Assembly (NCBI RefSeq): GCF_014805685.1
Contig: NC_060902.1
Coordinates: forward strand, 7,903,786 to 7,967,785
DNA length: 64,000 bases
Direction of reading: 5' to 3'
From: Silurus meridionalis
Lineage: Eukaryota > Chordata > Actinopteri > Siluriformes > Siluridae
The translations under genes were made by a program, and so were the position numbers. Below the pieces are notes generated by a model. It was given only the letters and a program-made list of their open reading frames with translations. It made no database searches and was not told the origin of the DNA. This document shows, one piece after another, positions 9,964 through 21,577 of this stretch (position 1 is its first letter; each line of letters opens with the position of its first letter).

Positions 9964-11761
9964 TTGGCAAAACAGAAGTGGGATCGACAGAGTGATGAGA
10001 AAAGTAGGCAGGAGTACAAGGAGATGCGGCAGCAGGTAAAAAGGGATGTGGCGAAAGCCAAGGAAAAGGCATATGAGGAGCTGTATAAGAGGTTGGACAC
10101 TAAGGAAGGAGAAAAGGAGTTATACCGATTGGCCAGGCAGAGGGACCGAGCTGGGAAGGATGTACTGCAAGTTAGAGCAATAAAGGATGGAGAGGGAAAT
10201 GTGTTGACTAGTGAGGAGAGTGTGTTGAGAAGGTGGAGGGAGTATTTTGAGCAGCTGATGAATGAGGAAAATCACAGAGAGAGAAGGTTGGAGGATGTGG
10301 AGTTGGTGAAGCAGGATGTAGATAGGATTAGTAAGGAGGAAGTGAGAGCAGCGATTAAGAGGATGAAGAATGGAAAGTCGGTTGGACCAGATGACATACC
10401 GGTAGAGGCGTGAGATGTTTAGGAGAGATGGCAGTGGAGTTTTTAACCAGATTGTTTAACAGGATTCTGGAAGGGAGAGGATGCCTGAGGAATGGAGAAG
10501 GAGTGTGCTGGTACCGATCTTTAAGCATAAGGAGATGTGCAGACCTGCAGTAACTACAGGGGAATTAAGTTGATCAGTCACACCATGAAGTTATGGGAAA
10601 GAGTAGTGGAAGCCAGGCTGAGAGAAGAGGTGACCATCTGTGAGCAACAGTATGGTTTCATGCCGAGGAAGAGCACCACAGATGCCTTATTTGCTTTGAG
10701 GATGTTGATGGAGAAGTATAGAGAAGGACAGAAGGAATTGCATTGTGTATTTGTGGATTTAGAGAAAGCGACGACAGAGTGCCAAGAGAGGAGTTGTGGT
10801 ATTGTATGAGGAAGTCAGGTGTGTCAGAGAAGTATGTAAGGGTGGTGCAGGACATGTATGAGGACAGTGTGACGGCAGTGAAGTGTGCAGTAGGTACGAC
10901 AGACTGGTTCAGAGTGAAGGTTGGACTGCATCAAGGATCGGCCCTGAGCCCTTTCCTGTTTGCAGTGGTGATGGACAGGTTGACGGACGAGGTCAGACAG
11001 GAGTCTCCTGGACTATGATGTTTGCAGATGATATTGTGATTTGTGGTGAGAGTAGAGCAGGTTGAGAAGAGCCTGGAGAGGTGGAGATATGCGCTGGAGA
11101 GAAGGGGAATGAAAGTCAGTAGGAGTAAGACAGAGTACATGTGTGTGAATGAGAGGGAGGGCAGTGGAGTGATGCGTTGCAGGGAGAAGAGGTGGAGAAG
11201 GTGGAGGAGTTCAGGTACCTGGGGTCAACAGTGCAAAGTAATGGAGAGTGTGTTAGAGAAGTAAAGAAAAGAGTGCAGGCAGGGTGGAGTGGGTGGAGAA
11301 GAGTGACAGGAGTGATTTGTGATAGTAGGGTATCTGCAAGAATGAAAGGGAAAGTTTATAGGACTGTGGTGAGACCTGCGATGTTGTATGGATTAGAGAC
11401 AGTGGCATTGAGTAAAAGGCAGGAGGCAGAGCTGGAGGTAGCAGAGCTGAAGATGTTAAGGTTTTCGTTGGGAGTGACGAGGATGGACAAGATTAGAAAT
11501 GAGTTTATTAGAGGGACAGCACATGTAGGATGTTTTGGTGACAAGGTGAGGGAGGCGAGATTGAGATGGTTTGGACATGTGCAGAGAAGGGACATGAATT
11601 ATATTGGTAGAAGAATGCTGAAGATGGAGCCACCAGGTAGGAGGAAAAGAGGAAGGCCAAGGAGGAGGTTCATGGATGTGGTGAGGGAAGACATGCAGGT
11701 AGTTGGTGTGAAAGAGGCAGATGTAGAGGACAGGATTGTATGGAGACGGATGATCCCCTAA
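9964..11761 (+). pseudogene. RTE LINE reverse transcriptase and C-terminal region, frameshifted
   Basis: The reading includes the RT start region (KNGKSVGPDDIPVEA near 10,370), the finger motif around 10,560 (NYRGIKLISHTMKLWERV), the substrate-binding QGSALSPFLFAVVMD near 10,932 and the catalytic FADD box near 11,025. A C-terminal region ends with a basic RRKRGRPRRRFMD stretch near 11,640. At least four frame changes are needed to read through. This copy cannot be active. Confidence 0.88.
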
Positions 11762-11806
11762 TGGGAGCAGCCGAAAGAAGAAGAAGAAGAAGTATAGGTA
11801 GCTAAT

Positions 11807-12533
11807 GTGAGGTGTCAACTAAATATACAGATAAACTGCATTCAGTAGTTACACTCAACACAACATATTTTTAATCCAAAGAAAAACGATAAATGGCTGC
11901 TCTTGATTAATGCAACTGTCACATCCCAGTAACTTCATCTAACACATTAAAACACAACCATTCAAACCTCTATAAATGCCATTTTAAATGTGAAATAAGA
12001 AGCATCTAAATATTTTCATTGATAATTTTCATTGAAAAGTTGTTACAAAACTTGCAGTGGTAAAACTTGTGGATAGAAAGCTTTGCTGATTGTTGGATTA
12101 TCTCATTAAGCCTTATCTGTACTTGAACAACATCCACTACTTCTTCAAACATAGCATGCTCATAGACAACATTTACGCTGGAAAGCCAGCATGAACATTT
12201 CACTTTTGCCTTTTGCACATACATTTTCCGAACCATTCCTCTGATTATGCATTGTCTAGTTTAGTATTTTAATGGCTGCAATCAAAATTGTGAAAAACTG
12301 TACCATAATGAAGGAACGTATAGCACAAAAATGTCAGGATAACAAGTCAGTAACAGGTAAAAGCAAAGCACCTCAAACTTAACAGATATAAACTACGTCC
12401 TCTTTATCGGCTAGGATTTGTAATACTTATAAATTATCAGCATGCGTTTATTAGCAAAACCATAAAGCAAAACAGTTATTGCAGAAAGCCAGTTTTAAGT
12501 AACACTGATCGAGTTCTTTTTCTAACTTCGCTC
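11807..12533. other. Unassigned AT-rich sequence
   Basis: No gene or element ends were recognised. A 76-codon minus-strand open stretch at 12,006-12,236 is cysteine-rich but has no recognisable domain and no flanking splice or promoter evidence that I can argue for. Confidence 0.4.
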
Positions 12534-12705
12534 TGTGTTACACTATGGGAATCGCTTTGGGCATGACCAACTACGGAAGCTCCTATGACACCACGTCTGT
12601 CTCGACAGACATGTCGATCTGAGTAGTAAAGGTGGGGCAGAGCCTGATCTCAGGTCGACCTGTCTGTCGAGACAAGAACCCGGGGGTTACGTTAAGTAAC
12701 CCATG
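12534..12705. mobile_element. Possible DIRS-type terminal repeat fragment
   Basis: This GC-richer block contains phrases such as GGAATCGCTTTGGGCATGACC, the short inverted words TCTGTCTCGACAGACA, and GGGGGTTACGTTAAGTAACCC, in the style of fish DIRS inverted termini. A DIRS coding remnant lies 2 kb to the right at 14,760-16,694, with a Tc1 element in between. I cannot prove that they belong together. Confidence 0.3.
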
Positions 12706-12782
12706 GTTTTCTTTCATTAATTTCAAGTCAATATAAATATATTCTTTCAAAGAAATCCATCTAAACTATCTCTATGAACATA

Positions 12783-14366
12783 CAGTTGAAACCAAATATT
12801 TACATACACTTCAGAAAAAAACACAAAAACTTTTATTTCTTTACTGTCATACATTAAATCAATAAATATTAACATATTTTTTGCATTTGTGAAATGTCAG
12901 AATCGAGCGAGGGAGAATTTGTATGTATTTTTATTATTACTTTCATCAAAGTCAGAAGTATACATACACTAAGTTTATTGTGCCTTTAAACAAAAAAAAA
13001 AACTTCAGATGATTTCATTCTGAGCTTAAGAAGCCTCTGATAGGTTAATTGATTTCATTTGAGTCAATTGGTGGCACATCTGTGGATGCATATAAAGGCA
13101 CACCTCAAACACAGAGCCTCTTTCTTTGACATCATGGGAAAATCAAGAGAAATCCACCAAGACATCAGAAAAAGAATTGTTGACCTCCATAAGTATGGCT
13201 CATCCTTAGGTGCAATTTCCAGATGCCTGAAGGACCCACGTTCATCCGTTCAGACAATAATACGCAAGTATAAAAAACATGGGAATGTACAACCATCATA
13301 CCATTCAGGATGGAGAGGGATTCTGAGTCCCAGAGAGGAACGTTTTTTGTTGCAAAATGTGCAAATCAACCCCAGGACAACAGCAAAAGACCTTGTGAAG
13401 ATGCTTGTGAAGATCCAGTGGTAAGACAGTGTCATTATCCACAGTAAAACGCCATGAGCTGAAAGGTTACTCTGGGAGGAGAAAGCCATTACTTCAAAAC
13501 CACCATAAAAAAGCCAGACTACAGTTTGCAACTGCACAAAAAAGATTTTTTTCCATCAATTTCTGGAGACATGTCCTGTGGTCTGACGAAACAAAAATTG
13601 AACTGTTCGGCCATAATGATAACGGTATATTTGGAGGAAAAAGGGCGAAGCTTCGAAGCCTCAGAACACCATCCCAACTGTCAAGTATGGGGGTGGTTGT
13701 ATATTGTTGTGGGGCTGCATTGCTGCAGAAGGGACTGGTGCACTTTACAAAATAGATAGCATTATGAGAAAAGAAAATGATGTGGATATATTAAAGCAAC
13801 ATCTGAAGACATCAGCCAGGAAGTTAAAGCTTGGGCACAAATGGGTCTTCCAAATGAACAATGACCCCAAGCATACCTCCAAATTAGTTACAAAGTGGCT
13901 TAAGGACAACAAAGTCAAGGTATTGTAGTGGCCATCACAAAGCCCTGATCTCAATCCTATAGAAAATTTGTGGGCGGCACTAAAAAGGCGAGTGCGAGCA
14001 AGAAGGCCTACAAACCTGCCCCAGTTACACCAGTTCTGTCAAGAGGAGTGGGCCAAAATTCCAGCAAACTATTGTAGAAAGCTTGTGGAAGGATACCCAA
14101 AATGTTTGGCCCAAGTAAAAACAGTTTCGGGGCAATTCCACCAAATATTAAGGAAGTGTATGTATACTTCTGACTTTGATGAAAGTGATAATAAAAATAC
14201 ATAAAAATTCTCCCTTGCTCGATTCTGACATTTAACAAATGCAAAAAATATGTTAATATTTATTGATTTAAAACAGAAAAAGTTTACTCTGATTTAATGT
14301 ATGACAGTAAAGAAATAAAAGTGTTTGTGTTTTTTTCTGGTGTATGTAAATATCTGGTTTCAACTG
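12783..14366 (+). mobile_element. Sleeping-Beauty-like Tc1 transposon, both termini present
   Basis: Termini are long inverted repeats beginning CAGTTGAAACCA with TTTACATACACTT, flanked by TA on both sides (12,781-12,782 and 14,367-14,368). A second TTCAGAAGTATACATACACT-like unit inside the left repeat, matched near 14,160 on the right, gives the IR/DR structure of this group. Length is about 1.58 kb, normal for the family. The transposase between the repeats is closely related in wording to the salmonid Sleeping Beauty family but is broken. Confidence 0.93.
13134..14145 (+). pseudogene. Tc1 (Sleeping-Beauty-like) transposase, frameshifted
   Basis: The start reads MGKSREIHQDIRK with a paired-like DNA-binding domain. 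The first catalytic aspartate is in VLWSDETKIELFG near 13,580, the second in NNDPKHTSK near 13,860 and the glutamate in SPDLNPIENLW near 13,945, which gives the DD34E layout. The frame is lost at about 13,424 and 13,630, and there is a TAG at 13,926 just before the glutamate region. Several lesions make it non-functional as read. Confidence 0.92.
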
Positions 14367-14456
14367 TAAATATATACTATCTAGATTAATGACTCACTAA
14401 CAATTAGATACAATTTAAACTAAACGTAATGATATATATTTGACTAATCCTTACCC

Positions 14457-14655
14457 ACAGTGACACTGAGCCTCGCAGTTGCTATAGCAAAACTGACATC
14501 ATTAGTCAGAGATACATTAATGCAGAAAGTTCCAGACTCATTAAAGAAGCGTCTCAGGATCATCTGGCACTCAGTTGGAGTCACAGCATTACGTTGTCTG
14601 CACAGAACTGATGCAGTCTGAGTCCATCACCATGGTACACACTTCACTCAGCAAG
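14457..14655 (-). pseudogene. pmel: pmel-like exon (premelanosome protein), frameshifted
   Basis: On the minus strand the block begins after a TTTTCAG acceptor and ends at a GTAAGG donor. The second half reads VTPTECQMILRRFF, then SGTFCINVSLTNDVSF and ATARLSVTV. This resembles the C-terminal lumenal region of PMEL (the CQLVL...SGTYCLNVSLADTNSLAV stretch of the human protein, recalled). PMEL forms the fibrils of melanosomes. The first half reads SEVCTMVMDSDC in a different frame, so one base is lost or gained near 14,600. No neighbouring pmel exon was found on either side. It may be a relic exon or a real exon with a sequence error. Confidence 0.6.
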
Positions 14656-15229
14656 CTGAAAATATTGATAAAATATTTCGTATTTTAAAAGTATTATAAA
14701 TAAGATACTTTTACACATTTCAAGCTTCACATTTATATAAAATTAGAGATCAATTAGCAGATGATCTACGCAAGAAAGATGAGGAAGCGTTTGAAGCATG
14801 CCTCCCGAGAAAGCCTACTGCAAACCCCCCACCCCGCAGAGTTTCTGCAGCACCCCTCGACTCATCTCAGGAGTCTTGTCCTTCCCTTCTAGTGAAAAAG
14901 CGTTGTGGTGTAATTCAAGAACAATGTTCAGTGAACGAAGGTTCTCCGGTTGGAGTGTTGCCACCAGTTCCCCCAGTCCCCTCTCCACCCATGGGGTTAT
15001 TTAAGAGGGCGGTCAAAAGGTTCTGTGTTCATTTTCAAACAAAAATGTGCTTTGTGCATCCAGGCAGTGGGCCGAGGGCACAGATGTGTGTAAAAAAGCA
15101 CATAAAAAACACACACAATAAAACTCTCAAACTCGAAGTTGCAACCCCCAGCTCTGCCGCTAGATGGTGCCACCGTTCCCGCTTGTGAGGTGGCGCACAT
15201 GCGCAGTACACTTCAACAGTGTGATATGG

Positions 15230-15640
15230 TCAACAGCGGAGAGGGAATCAGCTCAGGTTTTGGAGGACGAAATAACCTTATTGAGCAAATGGTTAATTCG
15301 TTTGGTACCGCGGGAGGACAGCCAGCACGGTTTTTACTCCCGGTACTTTGTCATTCCCGAGGAGGGAGGGCTCCGTCCTATTTTGGATTTACGGAACCTC
15401 AACAAACACCTCAGAAAGTACAAGTTCAAAATGCTCACATTAAAAGCATTGTACAGTGTTATTCGTCCCAGAGACTGGTTTACATTAGTGAATCTGAAGG
15501 GTGCGTATTTTCACATAAGCATTTATCCGGCACACAGGAAATTCCTACGCTTTGCCTGTCTATGAATTTTTTACAGTTCCATTCGGACTGGCTCTAACCC
15601 CAAGGATCTTTACCAAATGTGCCGAAGCTGCACTGTCACC
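15230..15640 (+). pseudogene. DIRS reverse transcriptase fragment
   Basis: Sequence such as GGLRPILDLRNLNKHLRKYK, DWFTLVNLKGAYFHIS and FLRFACL follows the DIRS reverse transcriptase pattern (normally DLKDAYFHV; the first catalytic aspartate is changed here to glycine). After a stop at about 15,564 the next region, about 15,580-15,640, continues in another frame with the PFGLALTPRIFTK motif. The catalytic YxDD box is not found. Confidence 0.8.
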
Positions 15641-16097
15641 GCTGAGAGCAGTGGGTCTCAAAGTGTCTATTCTGGACTATTCTTTTCTCTGGCGACAAAT
15701 GGTGCACCTATGGGTGAGGATGCGTTAGCTCAACCCTGGCTATTTCCTCCGCTGAGCTTGACCATGCTGAATCTAAAAAGAGTAAAAGAATGCGGTCACT
15801 CTGTAATACTAATCGTTCCAAACTGGCCAGGGAAGTTGTGGCAGACGGAGATATTCCAACTCCTACACGATCGACCCTGGTCTCTCCAGTTGCGCAGAGA
15901 TCTCCTCTCGCAAGCGTGTGGAGAGATTTTTCACTCTGCACCGGACAGGTTGGCTCTTTGGGGCTGGCCCGTGAGAGGTTAAATCTCAGTGTCACTGGTT
16001 TGTCTCTATAAGAGTGATTTAGACGATTCAGAATGCAAGAGCAGCTTCGGAGCGCTCTGCATAAAGGAGGAAATGGGGTAAATTTGAGCTATGGTAC

Positions 16098-16694
16098 ATG
16101 CAAAGGCAGATTGTCCCTTTTTACTGTTCTGTGGCAGAGGTGTTGTGCTTTTTGCAAGAACTTTTAGATAAGGGCAGGGCGTTTTCAACCGTTACGGTTT
16201 ACCTCGCTGCTGTTTCTGCATGCCATGTAGGGATTGACGGAAATACTATTGGTCATCACCCGCTCGTGTGCAGGTTTATGAAGGAAGCGCGGCGCCTGAA
16301 CTCGTTTTCAAAGCCACTGATTCCGCCGTGGAATCTGTCTGTGGTCCTGAGCGTGCTCTCTCAGCCTCCTTTTGAGCCGATAGAGAGTATTGGTTTGAAG
16401 CTCCTTTCGCTGAAGGTCGCTTTGTTATTGGCTCTTTCTACCATGAAGAGGGTTAGTGAACTTCATGCTTTGTCAGTTCATAACTCCTGTGTGCGGTTTG
16501 CTATAGATTTCTCGCGAGTGACTCTCAAGACTTATACGGCATTTGTCCCTAAGGTGAGTGAGTCAGCTTTCACCTGCAGGCAGGTGGATTTACTGGCTTT
16601 TCATCCGCCTCCTTTTTCAGCGGAGGAGGAGCGGCTTCACTGCTTTGAGAAAATGTCAGTTGTTAAAAGTGCTATGCAAATAAAAATGAATTGA
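16098..16694 (+). pseudogene. DIRS tyrosine recombinase fragment
   Basis: A 198-codon open stretch contains HPLVCRFMKEARRL and LLALSTMKRVSELHALSV, the helix with the first conserved catalytic arginine of DIRS recombinases. The later HxxR and tyrosine motifs are absent because the sequence diverges after about 16,690. It would have closed the circular intermediate into the genome. Confidence 0.75.
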
Positions 16695-17683
16695 ACTGAA
16701 GTATAGGCACTTCCTGTGTAGCAGAGATAAAGCAGTGGAGTTGATGTGAGGACTGTAATGCACGTGAGGATCATTTGAGACTAATCTCCATCTGTGGATT
16801 TTTTCGTTGTTTGGTCTCTTTTTCTACAATAAATAATGTATTTAAATTACCTAACAAAGTGTTATGTGCCTTTACTAACTGAATATCCATGACCACAGAT
16901 CACTAATACTGACTGACACTCTCACACAGGATGCAAACAGAAGACATCTCCAGACCTGCCTATTGCCACACCTCAGGGGAAAAACTGCTAAATAATTGGC
17001 ACAGAGAAGAACATATAATGTATATTAACTCCTTGCAAATAACTGTTTCTTTCCATAGCAAAAGTCTTCTTGATCTATTACCAAAGAAAAGGGTTCATTC
17101 TCAAGGCTAACAACGCAAAGTGGAAGCAGAAGGCTGGTGACGGAGTCCAGCCATGGACGTGCTTTGTTTGCCTCACATATGGGGTGCAGCATGACCCAAT
17201 TAGCGTCACCTGATAGCAGAGCCTCTCATCAACCTAATTTAGGGGATTTAAAGAACAAATGGGCCTCTTATGGATGCAAATGAAGCGGAGCCTCACACCT
17301 TTGGCCTATAAAGTGACACAATATTTGCAATCACTGCCAGTAGGTGCACATTTGAGTTTTAATGGATGTAGAACAGAAAGACAATACTATTTGAAAAGCA
17401 ATGAATGGATTTCCACTGGCCTTTGCAATTAACCTACACTGGGAGAAAAAATCTGAAAAAAAAGGTACAGCTGTATGATCAGAAACAAATGTTATCCAAA
17501 GTGAAACGCAGTAGATCAACTGCTGCAATTCTGACGAATTAATATCTGGTCAGTGCCTCAAAGTGAATTCATGCGAAGATTAAAATCAAATTGTTAAAAT
17601 GGATTTTAGTAAAAATATCCAGCAAGTAAAAACACATACATGAGAGTCTTTCTGGGTGTTTATTTTAAATCAGTCTGTTAAAG
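16695..17683. other. Unassigned region between DIRS remnant and hAT MITE
   Basis: No exon could be assigned. A plus-strand AATAAA lies at about 16,829. About 17,040-17,340 has more balanced composition than its neighbours and a long open phrase near 17,070-17,210, but no family is recognised. Confidence 0.35.
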
Positions 17684-18017
17684 CAGGGGTCACCAAACTT
17701 TTTTAATCTGAGACCTACTTCTTGGGTACCAATTAATGTGAAGGGCTACCAGTTTGATACACACTTCTGAAATAACAAATTTGCTCAATTTACCTTTAAT
17801 TATGTTATTATTAATAATTAATGATATTCATCTATGTGAAGACACTGATCATGTTAATGATTTCTCACAATAATTATCAACAATGATTTAACAACGTAGG
17901 AAGCAGATAGATGCAGCTCACTGGTATGTGGCGCTATGGTGAACTATTTTTAGAAAAGGCCAGCGGGCAACTCATGTGCTGCTTGCGGGCAACCTGGTGC
18001 CATGTTGGTGACCCCTG
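17684..18017. mobile_element. hAT MITE, 334 bp
   Basis: Inverted termini CAGGGGTCACCAAAC and GTTGGTGACCCCTG are flanked by 8-bp duplications TGTTAAAG (17,676-17,683) and TGTTAGAG (18,018-18,025), which differ at one base. No coding capacity. The 8-bp duplication and terminus style are those of hAT elements. Confidence 0.9.
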
Positions 18018-18242
18018 TGTTAGAGATTACAAATGCTAATTGCCCTGCAGATCAAAAACAAACTGAGCTGTGCAGAAATTTGCCAGTTGTTTATTGTACG
18101 AACTTGCAACACATTGAGTAACAAAAATAAATAAATACAAAAATACAAAAAGTATAAAAGTATATAATTTAAATATAAATTCTAGCTTCTTGTTCCAATG
18201 TAAAAAAAAAAAAAATTATAATAAAACCTCAGGCATGGTTAC

Positions 18243-18330
18243 CTCTAAATCACAAGCTCCAACCGAGGCGGCACTGGTCACAACTCCAAATCTCTCTGTT
18301 CCTCTTCTTCAGCTTTTCTTCTTCTAGAAA
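18243..18330 (-). pseudogene. sarnp: sarnp-like exon 6 (seen), with +1 frameshift
   Basis: This minus-strand exon lies between a TTTGTGCAG acceptor and a GTAACC donor. It starts FLEEEKLKKR and, after a one-base shift, reads RFGVVTSAASVGACDLE. The two parts match the EKLKKRKERFGIVTSSA region of human SARNP (recalled). The exon is 88 nt, where 87 would keep frame with the phase-0 exon before it, so one extra base is present in the run after AAGAGG. It is either a disabling mutation or a sequence error. Confidence 0.75.
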
Positions 18331-18591
18331 CTGCACAAAGAACAAAAGACTCAATCAAGTAAATGTGTTTGCCACTAATGTGTATTTTTTCCCAAAGTTT
18401 CAGGCTCTTCCGTTTTGTAAAAGAATGCCGCAATAACTGCGTTTATACTGCTGCTAGAATTAAAGACCTTAAATATGTGCTCAAGTGTATTAAAAAATAT
18501 ATATTTCTTGTATATGTATATTCTATTCATCACAATATAAAGCTCTCAAATCATGATACAGGTGTCAGGACCCACAATGGGCAGCCCTCCA

Positions 18592-18598
<7 letters not shown>

Positions 18599-18649
<51 letters not shown>
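18599..18649. repeat. (CA)n microsatellite
   Basis: About 50 bp of pure CA repeat inside the apparent sarnp-like intron. Open frames across it are artefacts. Confidence 0.97.
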
Positions 18650-18651
<2 letters not shown>

Positions 18652-19861
18652 TGCATTTTGATTCATGGGAGAGCCTGGCTCTGTCACGAGAAAATTACCT
18701 TATCAAAATGCCAACGTTTTCACATTTTGTCAAATCGCACACCCGTAGACCCTCTGCCTCGGATCCCAATTTCTATCTTCGCAATACAAAGGTACTTATC
18801 TTTATCCAGTAAAATCTAACACTGACATGGACCTTTACTTTAAGAATGAAATACCGAATTGACCATATGACTTGTAATGACATCATTAGAATTCTCAACA
18901 GTAACAAGTGCTAGCAAGCTAAAATAAGCTATTCTGACAGTATTTGACTTAAGTATGGCACACATTTCACTATTTGACCACAATAAAAGCTAGATCTTTG
19001 TGAGGTTTTTGTCAGTCAGCTTCATACACTAATGTCTTGTCAACTTATGACAGTATTTTGCTATTCAGCTGTCAGAGAACAAAGGAATCACATCTGGATG
19101 CAGATTAATGCATTAATAAAACATTAATTAAAACAGCAGTAGAGGCTATTAATCTAAATCAAACTTTAAAGCATCTGACAAGCCAAACAACTAATGTATC
19201 AAGTAACAAGTGGCACCATTAAAAAGCTCTTTATAAACATAGCATCAAAACTTTTATCAAACCAGCACCAGCCTGTTAACCTGGAAAAACAAAGACAGTG
19301 TGGAGCCCAAGATCATAATGTGCAATCTGAAAGTAGTAGGTTGCTTTATCATGACTACATGTTCATGTTCACAAAAAGGAAAGTATTAGGGTCTGATTGC
19401 TCATGAGCAAGTAAGAAAAGAGCAAACAACATTATCTAGCAGTAAACAAGCATAAACATCAGAGCCACAGAGAAGAAGAGAGCTCATAGATCTTGCTGTA
19501 AAACAAGTACCTATGTTTTGTCTAAATGAATAAGTGGCTGTTTTTTTTTCTACAAACAAACCTGTTTCATGCACTTTTTCTCTGGTCTGATGTTTGTCTG
19601 CCTATAACTGTCTACTGAGAGGTGGTGTCAAAGTGATGATTGTGGACATGAACTAAAAAATGTAAAATAAAAAAGCAAGGAATTAGTGCCACCTAGTGTT
19701 CAGTGACATGTGTTAAACATTACTCGGTTGGCTGCCCTAACTGAGCCATCAGGTCTTAATAACAATTCCCTGAAAGGTGTTTCATCCAAAATTCTATTTT
19801 AAATATTTACTATTTCATAACTTCATATGTCATAATGTTCCACCAATAAACTATAACCTAC
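18650..19861. other. Apparent sarnp-like intron, no further exon recognised
   Basis: Known SARNP proteins have extra RFG-type repeats between the exon at 19,862-19,930 and the one at 18,243-18,330. I searched by eye for them on the minus strand and found none with splice sites. Confidence 0.4.
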
Positions 19862-19930
19862 CTTCTTGTACACAGGGGAGACGCTCATACCAAATCGCTC
19901 TGATCTTTTTCTCATTTTCTCGATGTAGAC
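19862..19930 (-). CDS. sarnp: sarnp-like exon 5, RSERFG repeat
   Basis: Exactly 23 codons between a CCTCAG acceptor and a GTAGGT donor, phase 0 on both sides. It reads VYIEKMRKRSERFG then MSVSPVYKK, matching the TERMQKRAERF repeat unit of SARNP, a charged region downstream of the SAP domain that is linked to RNA and DDX39B binding in the family. It joins in frame to exon 4. This part of the gene looks intact. Confidence 0.8.
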
Positions 19931-20415
19931 CTGAGGACCACAGAGGATGTAAATCATTACTTGGAAAGTAATCAATACGTTCTGCGCAAGTCCTGAGAGG
20001 CAATGCATTATAATATATTTTTCTTGCTTGTGATCTTGACAAACATTGATTCCTCGTGATCAGTACTTACAGGTTTTCGTGTATGCGGCATAAGAGCATG
20101 TTCTAGAGGCAGCATGACGGATAATAACCAGAACTATGCTTCAGCGGGTGTGTGGAAAACAACTTATGTCATGTAAAGATCATAAGAACATTTCGTGTTG
20201 TGATCACGACAAAACAAGAAAGAAAAAAATTATAATAATGCAATGACTCTTAGGACTTTCGTAAGATTCAGACTGTGTTGAAGTCAGTTAGGACTACCTC
20301 AACCTCTAAACTTAGGGGTTATTAATATTTAGAAATATTTATTTTTCAATGCTTAAGTTTAATTGTCCATGTTTATCAGGGATCCAATTTATACATTATT
20401 TTAGAAAGTAATATG

Positions 20416-20416
<1 letters not shown>

Positions 20417-20457
<41 letters not shown>
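20417..20457. repeat. (TA)n microsatellite
   Basis: About 40 bp of TA repeat followed by a T run, within the intron between exons 4 and 5. Confidence 0.97.
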
Positions 20458-20461
<4 letters not shown>

Positions 20462-21243
20462 TTTATTATAAATCTTTTTTCCCCCATAACAATAAAGCGA
20501 TGTCTGATGCTGTTATTAGACTCCACCTGGCTGAAGCTAAAGAAATACACCCGTTTTATTTAATTTCTTGTACAGCTAAGGTGCTAAACAGAAAAATAAT
20601 CTTGAAAAAAAATTCTTAAATTCTCTTTTATGGTTTAAATTTCAGAAGTAATATACCTCAAAATGCTTTTCGCACTAAATCTTTGCTGCTTTACTTTAGG
20701 TGACCACAGAAAATAGGTTTTCTATTTCAGCCCTTTAAACCACCAGGGCAGTGTGTAACCCCTAGATAATGTGTTCACATCACTAGGAAGAAAGATGTTA
20801 TGTTTATATAATATGGAGAATAATGTTTATAATACATAATATGGAGTGCAATCCAAACCCAGGTGCTAGCTTTAAATAGCACACCTCAAAGTAAAGTCTG
20901 TGGTATAGATCCTTTAAACAAAGTGGGAATTTCTCATCATTGAATATAAAAGAATTAAGTTTTTTGACACAAGCTTAACACTTGTAGAAGTTTGATGAAT
21001 AATTCCACTATAGATACAGATAATTTTTAGGCTTCTAGGGATATATTAATCTTTTCTTTATGCTACAAATATAAATGTATACTTTTTGTAAATTTGCAAA
21101 CTCACTAAAAATAACGAGTGCCTTGCCTGTATTGCTTAAGAAGGCTATTACAAATGAAGCTGTATTTTAAAAGCTTGGTAAAACAAATCCCCCGGTTCAG
21201 TGTATTAAACTGCTTGCACTTAGTGATGCAAGAAAAAAAATAC

Positions 21244-21295
21244 CTCAGAAGCCGATTCCGAAAGGTTGATTTTTATAACTTTATTCGTTGCCTCC
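21244..21295 (-). CDS. sarnp: sarnp-like exon 4
   Basis: 52 nt between a TTGTTCAG acceptor and a GTATTT donor. With the last two bases of exon 3 it completes a codon and then reads EATNKVIKINLSESASE, matching the KKVVKITSEIPQ linker of human SARNP (recalled). Splice phases on both sides agree (phase 2 in, phase 0 out). It lies just left of the duplicated block, so the second copy of the gene lacks it. Confidence 0.8.
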
Positions 21296-21443
21296 CTGAA
21301 CAAAGTAATAAACAGAAAGATTAGTACATTTAACATTAAACTACTCTTTTAGGCTTAAGAAGCTTAAAAATAAACATAATATCTAAAAGTCACTGATGCC
21401 CTCTTTTGTTTATTGTTTAGTTCAGGGGACCTCAATCTTATCT

Positions 21444-21577
21444 ACAAATGGCCAGTGTGGTTGCACATTTTCTTTCCAGAAAAACAGGGGGAGTTGATGA
21501 ATTTATTTTTCAAACGGCTTTGAGATGAGTCTTCTGTTTGGTTGGAATGTTGAACCCCAGATACACTGGCCATTTTT
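21444..21577. repeat. Short inverted-repeat unit at the left edge of the duplication
   Basis: AAATGGCCAGTGT at the left and ACACTGGCCATTT at the right form a perfect 13-bp inverted pair about 134 bp apart. The same unit is at 46,829-46,957 with one change in the right arm. Homology between the two duplication copies starts at this unit. It may be a small MITE. Confidence 0.6.

Larger units (their letters stand above)
8678..11789 (+). mobile_element. RTE-clade LINE, copy B, about 3.1 kb, near full length
   Basis: The element starts with the leader CCCAGCCATTAG and ends with a GCCGAAAGAAGAAGAAG-type tail. It is flanked by a perfect 17-bp target duplication. It encodes an apurinic-type endonuclease and a reverse transcriptase in one protein, with no gag-like ORF1, which with the short length and simple 3' tail fits the RTE clade. 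Other copies or pieces in the window are at 1-99/7,805-8,047, 28,381-30,723, 37,130-37,395 and 54,391-56,591. This copy is broken by several frameshifts. Confidence 0.9.
14760..16694 (+). mobile_element. DIRS-type retroelement remnant (tyrosine-recombinase retrotransposon)
   Basis: A degraded series of open pieces in order: a gag-like end rich in proline (14,800-15,188), a reverse transcriptase of DIRS type, and a tyrosine recombinase fragment. That order, with a recombinase instead of an integrase, defines DIRS elements. I see neither the complementary terminal repeats on the right nor the end of the recombinase, so the copy is truncated. Confidence 0.8.

Noticed and set aside
19194..19406. 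Plus-strand phrase PVNLEKQRQCGAQ resembling another SARNP exon
   Set aside because: It is on the wrong strand, has no splice sites and loses similarity after a few residues. Judged a coincidence.
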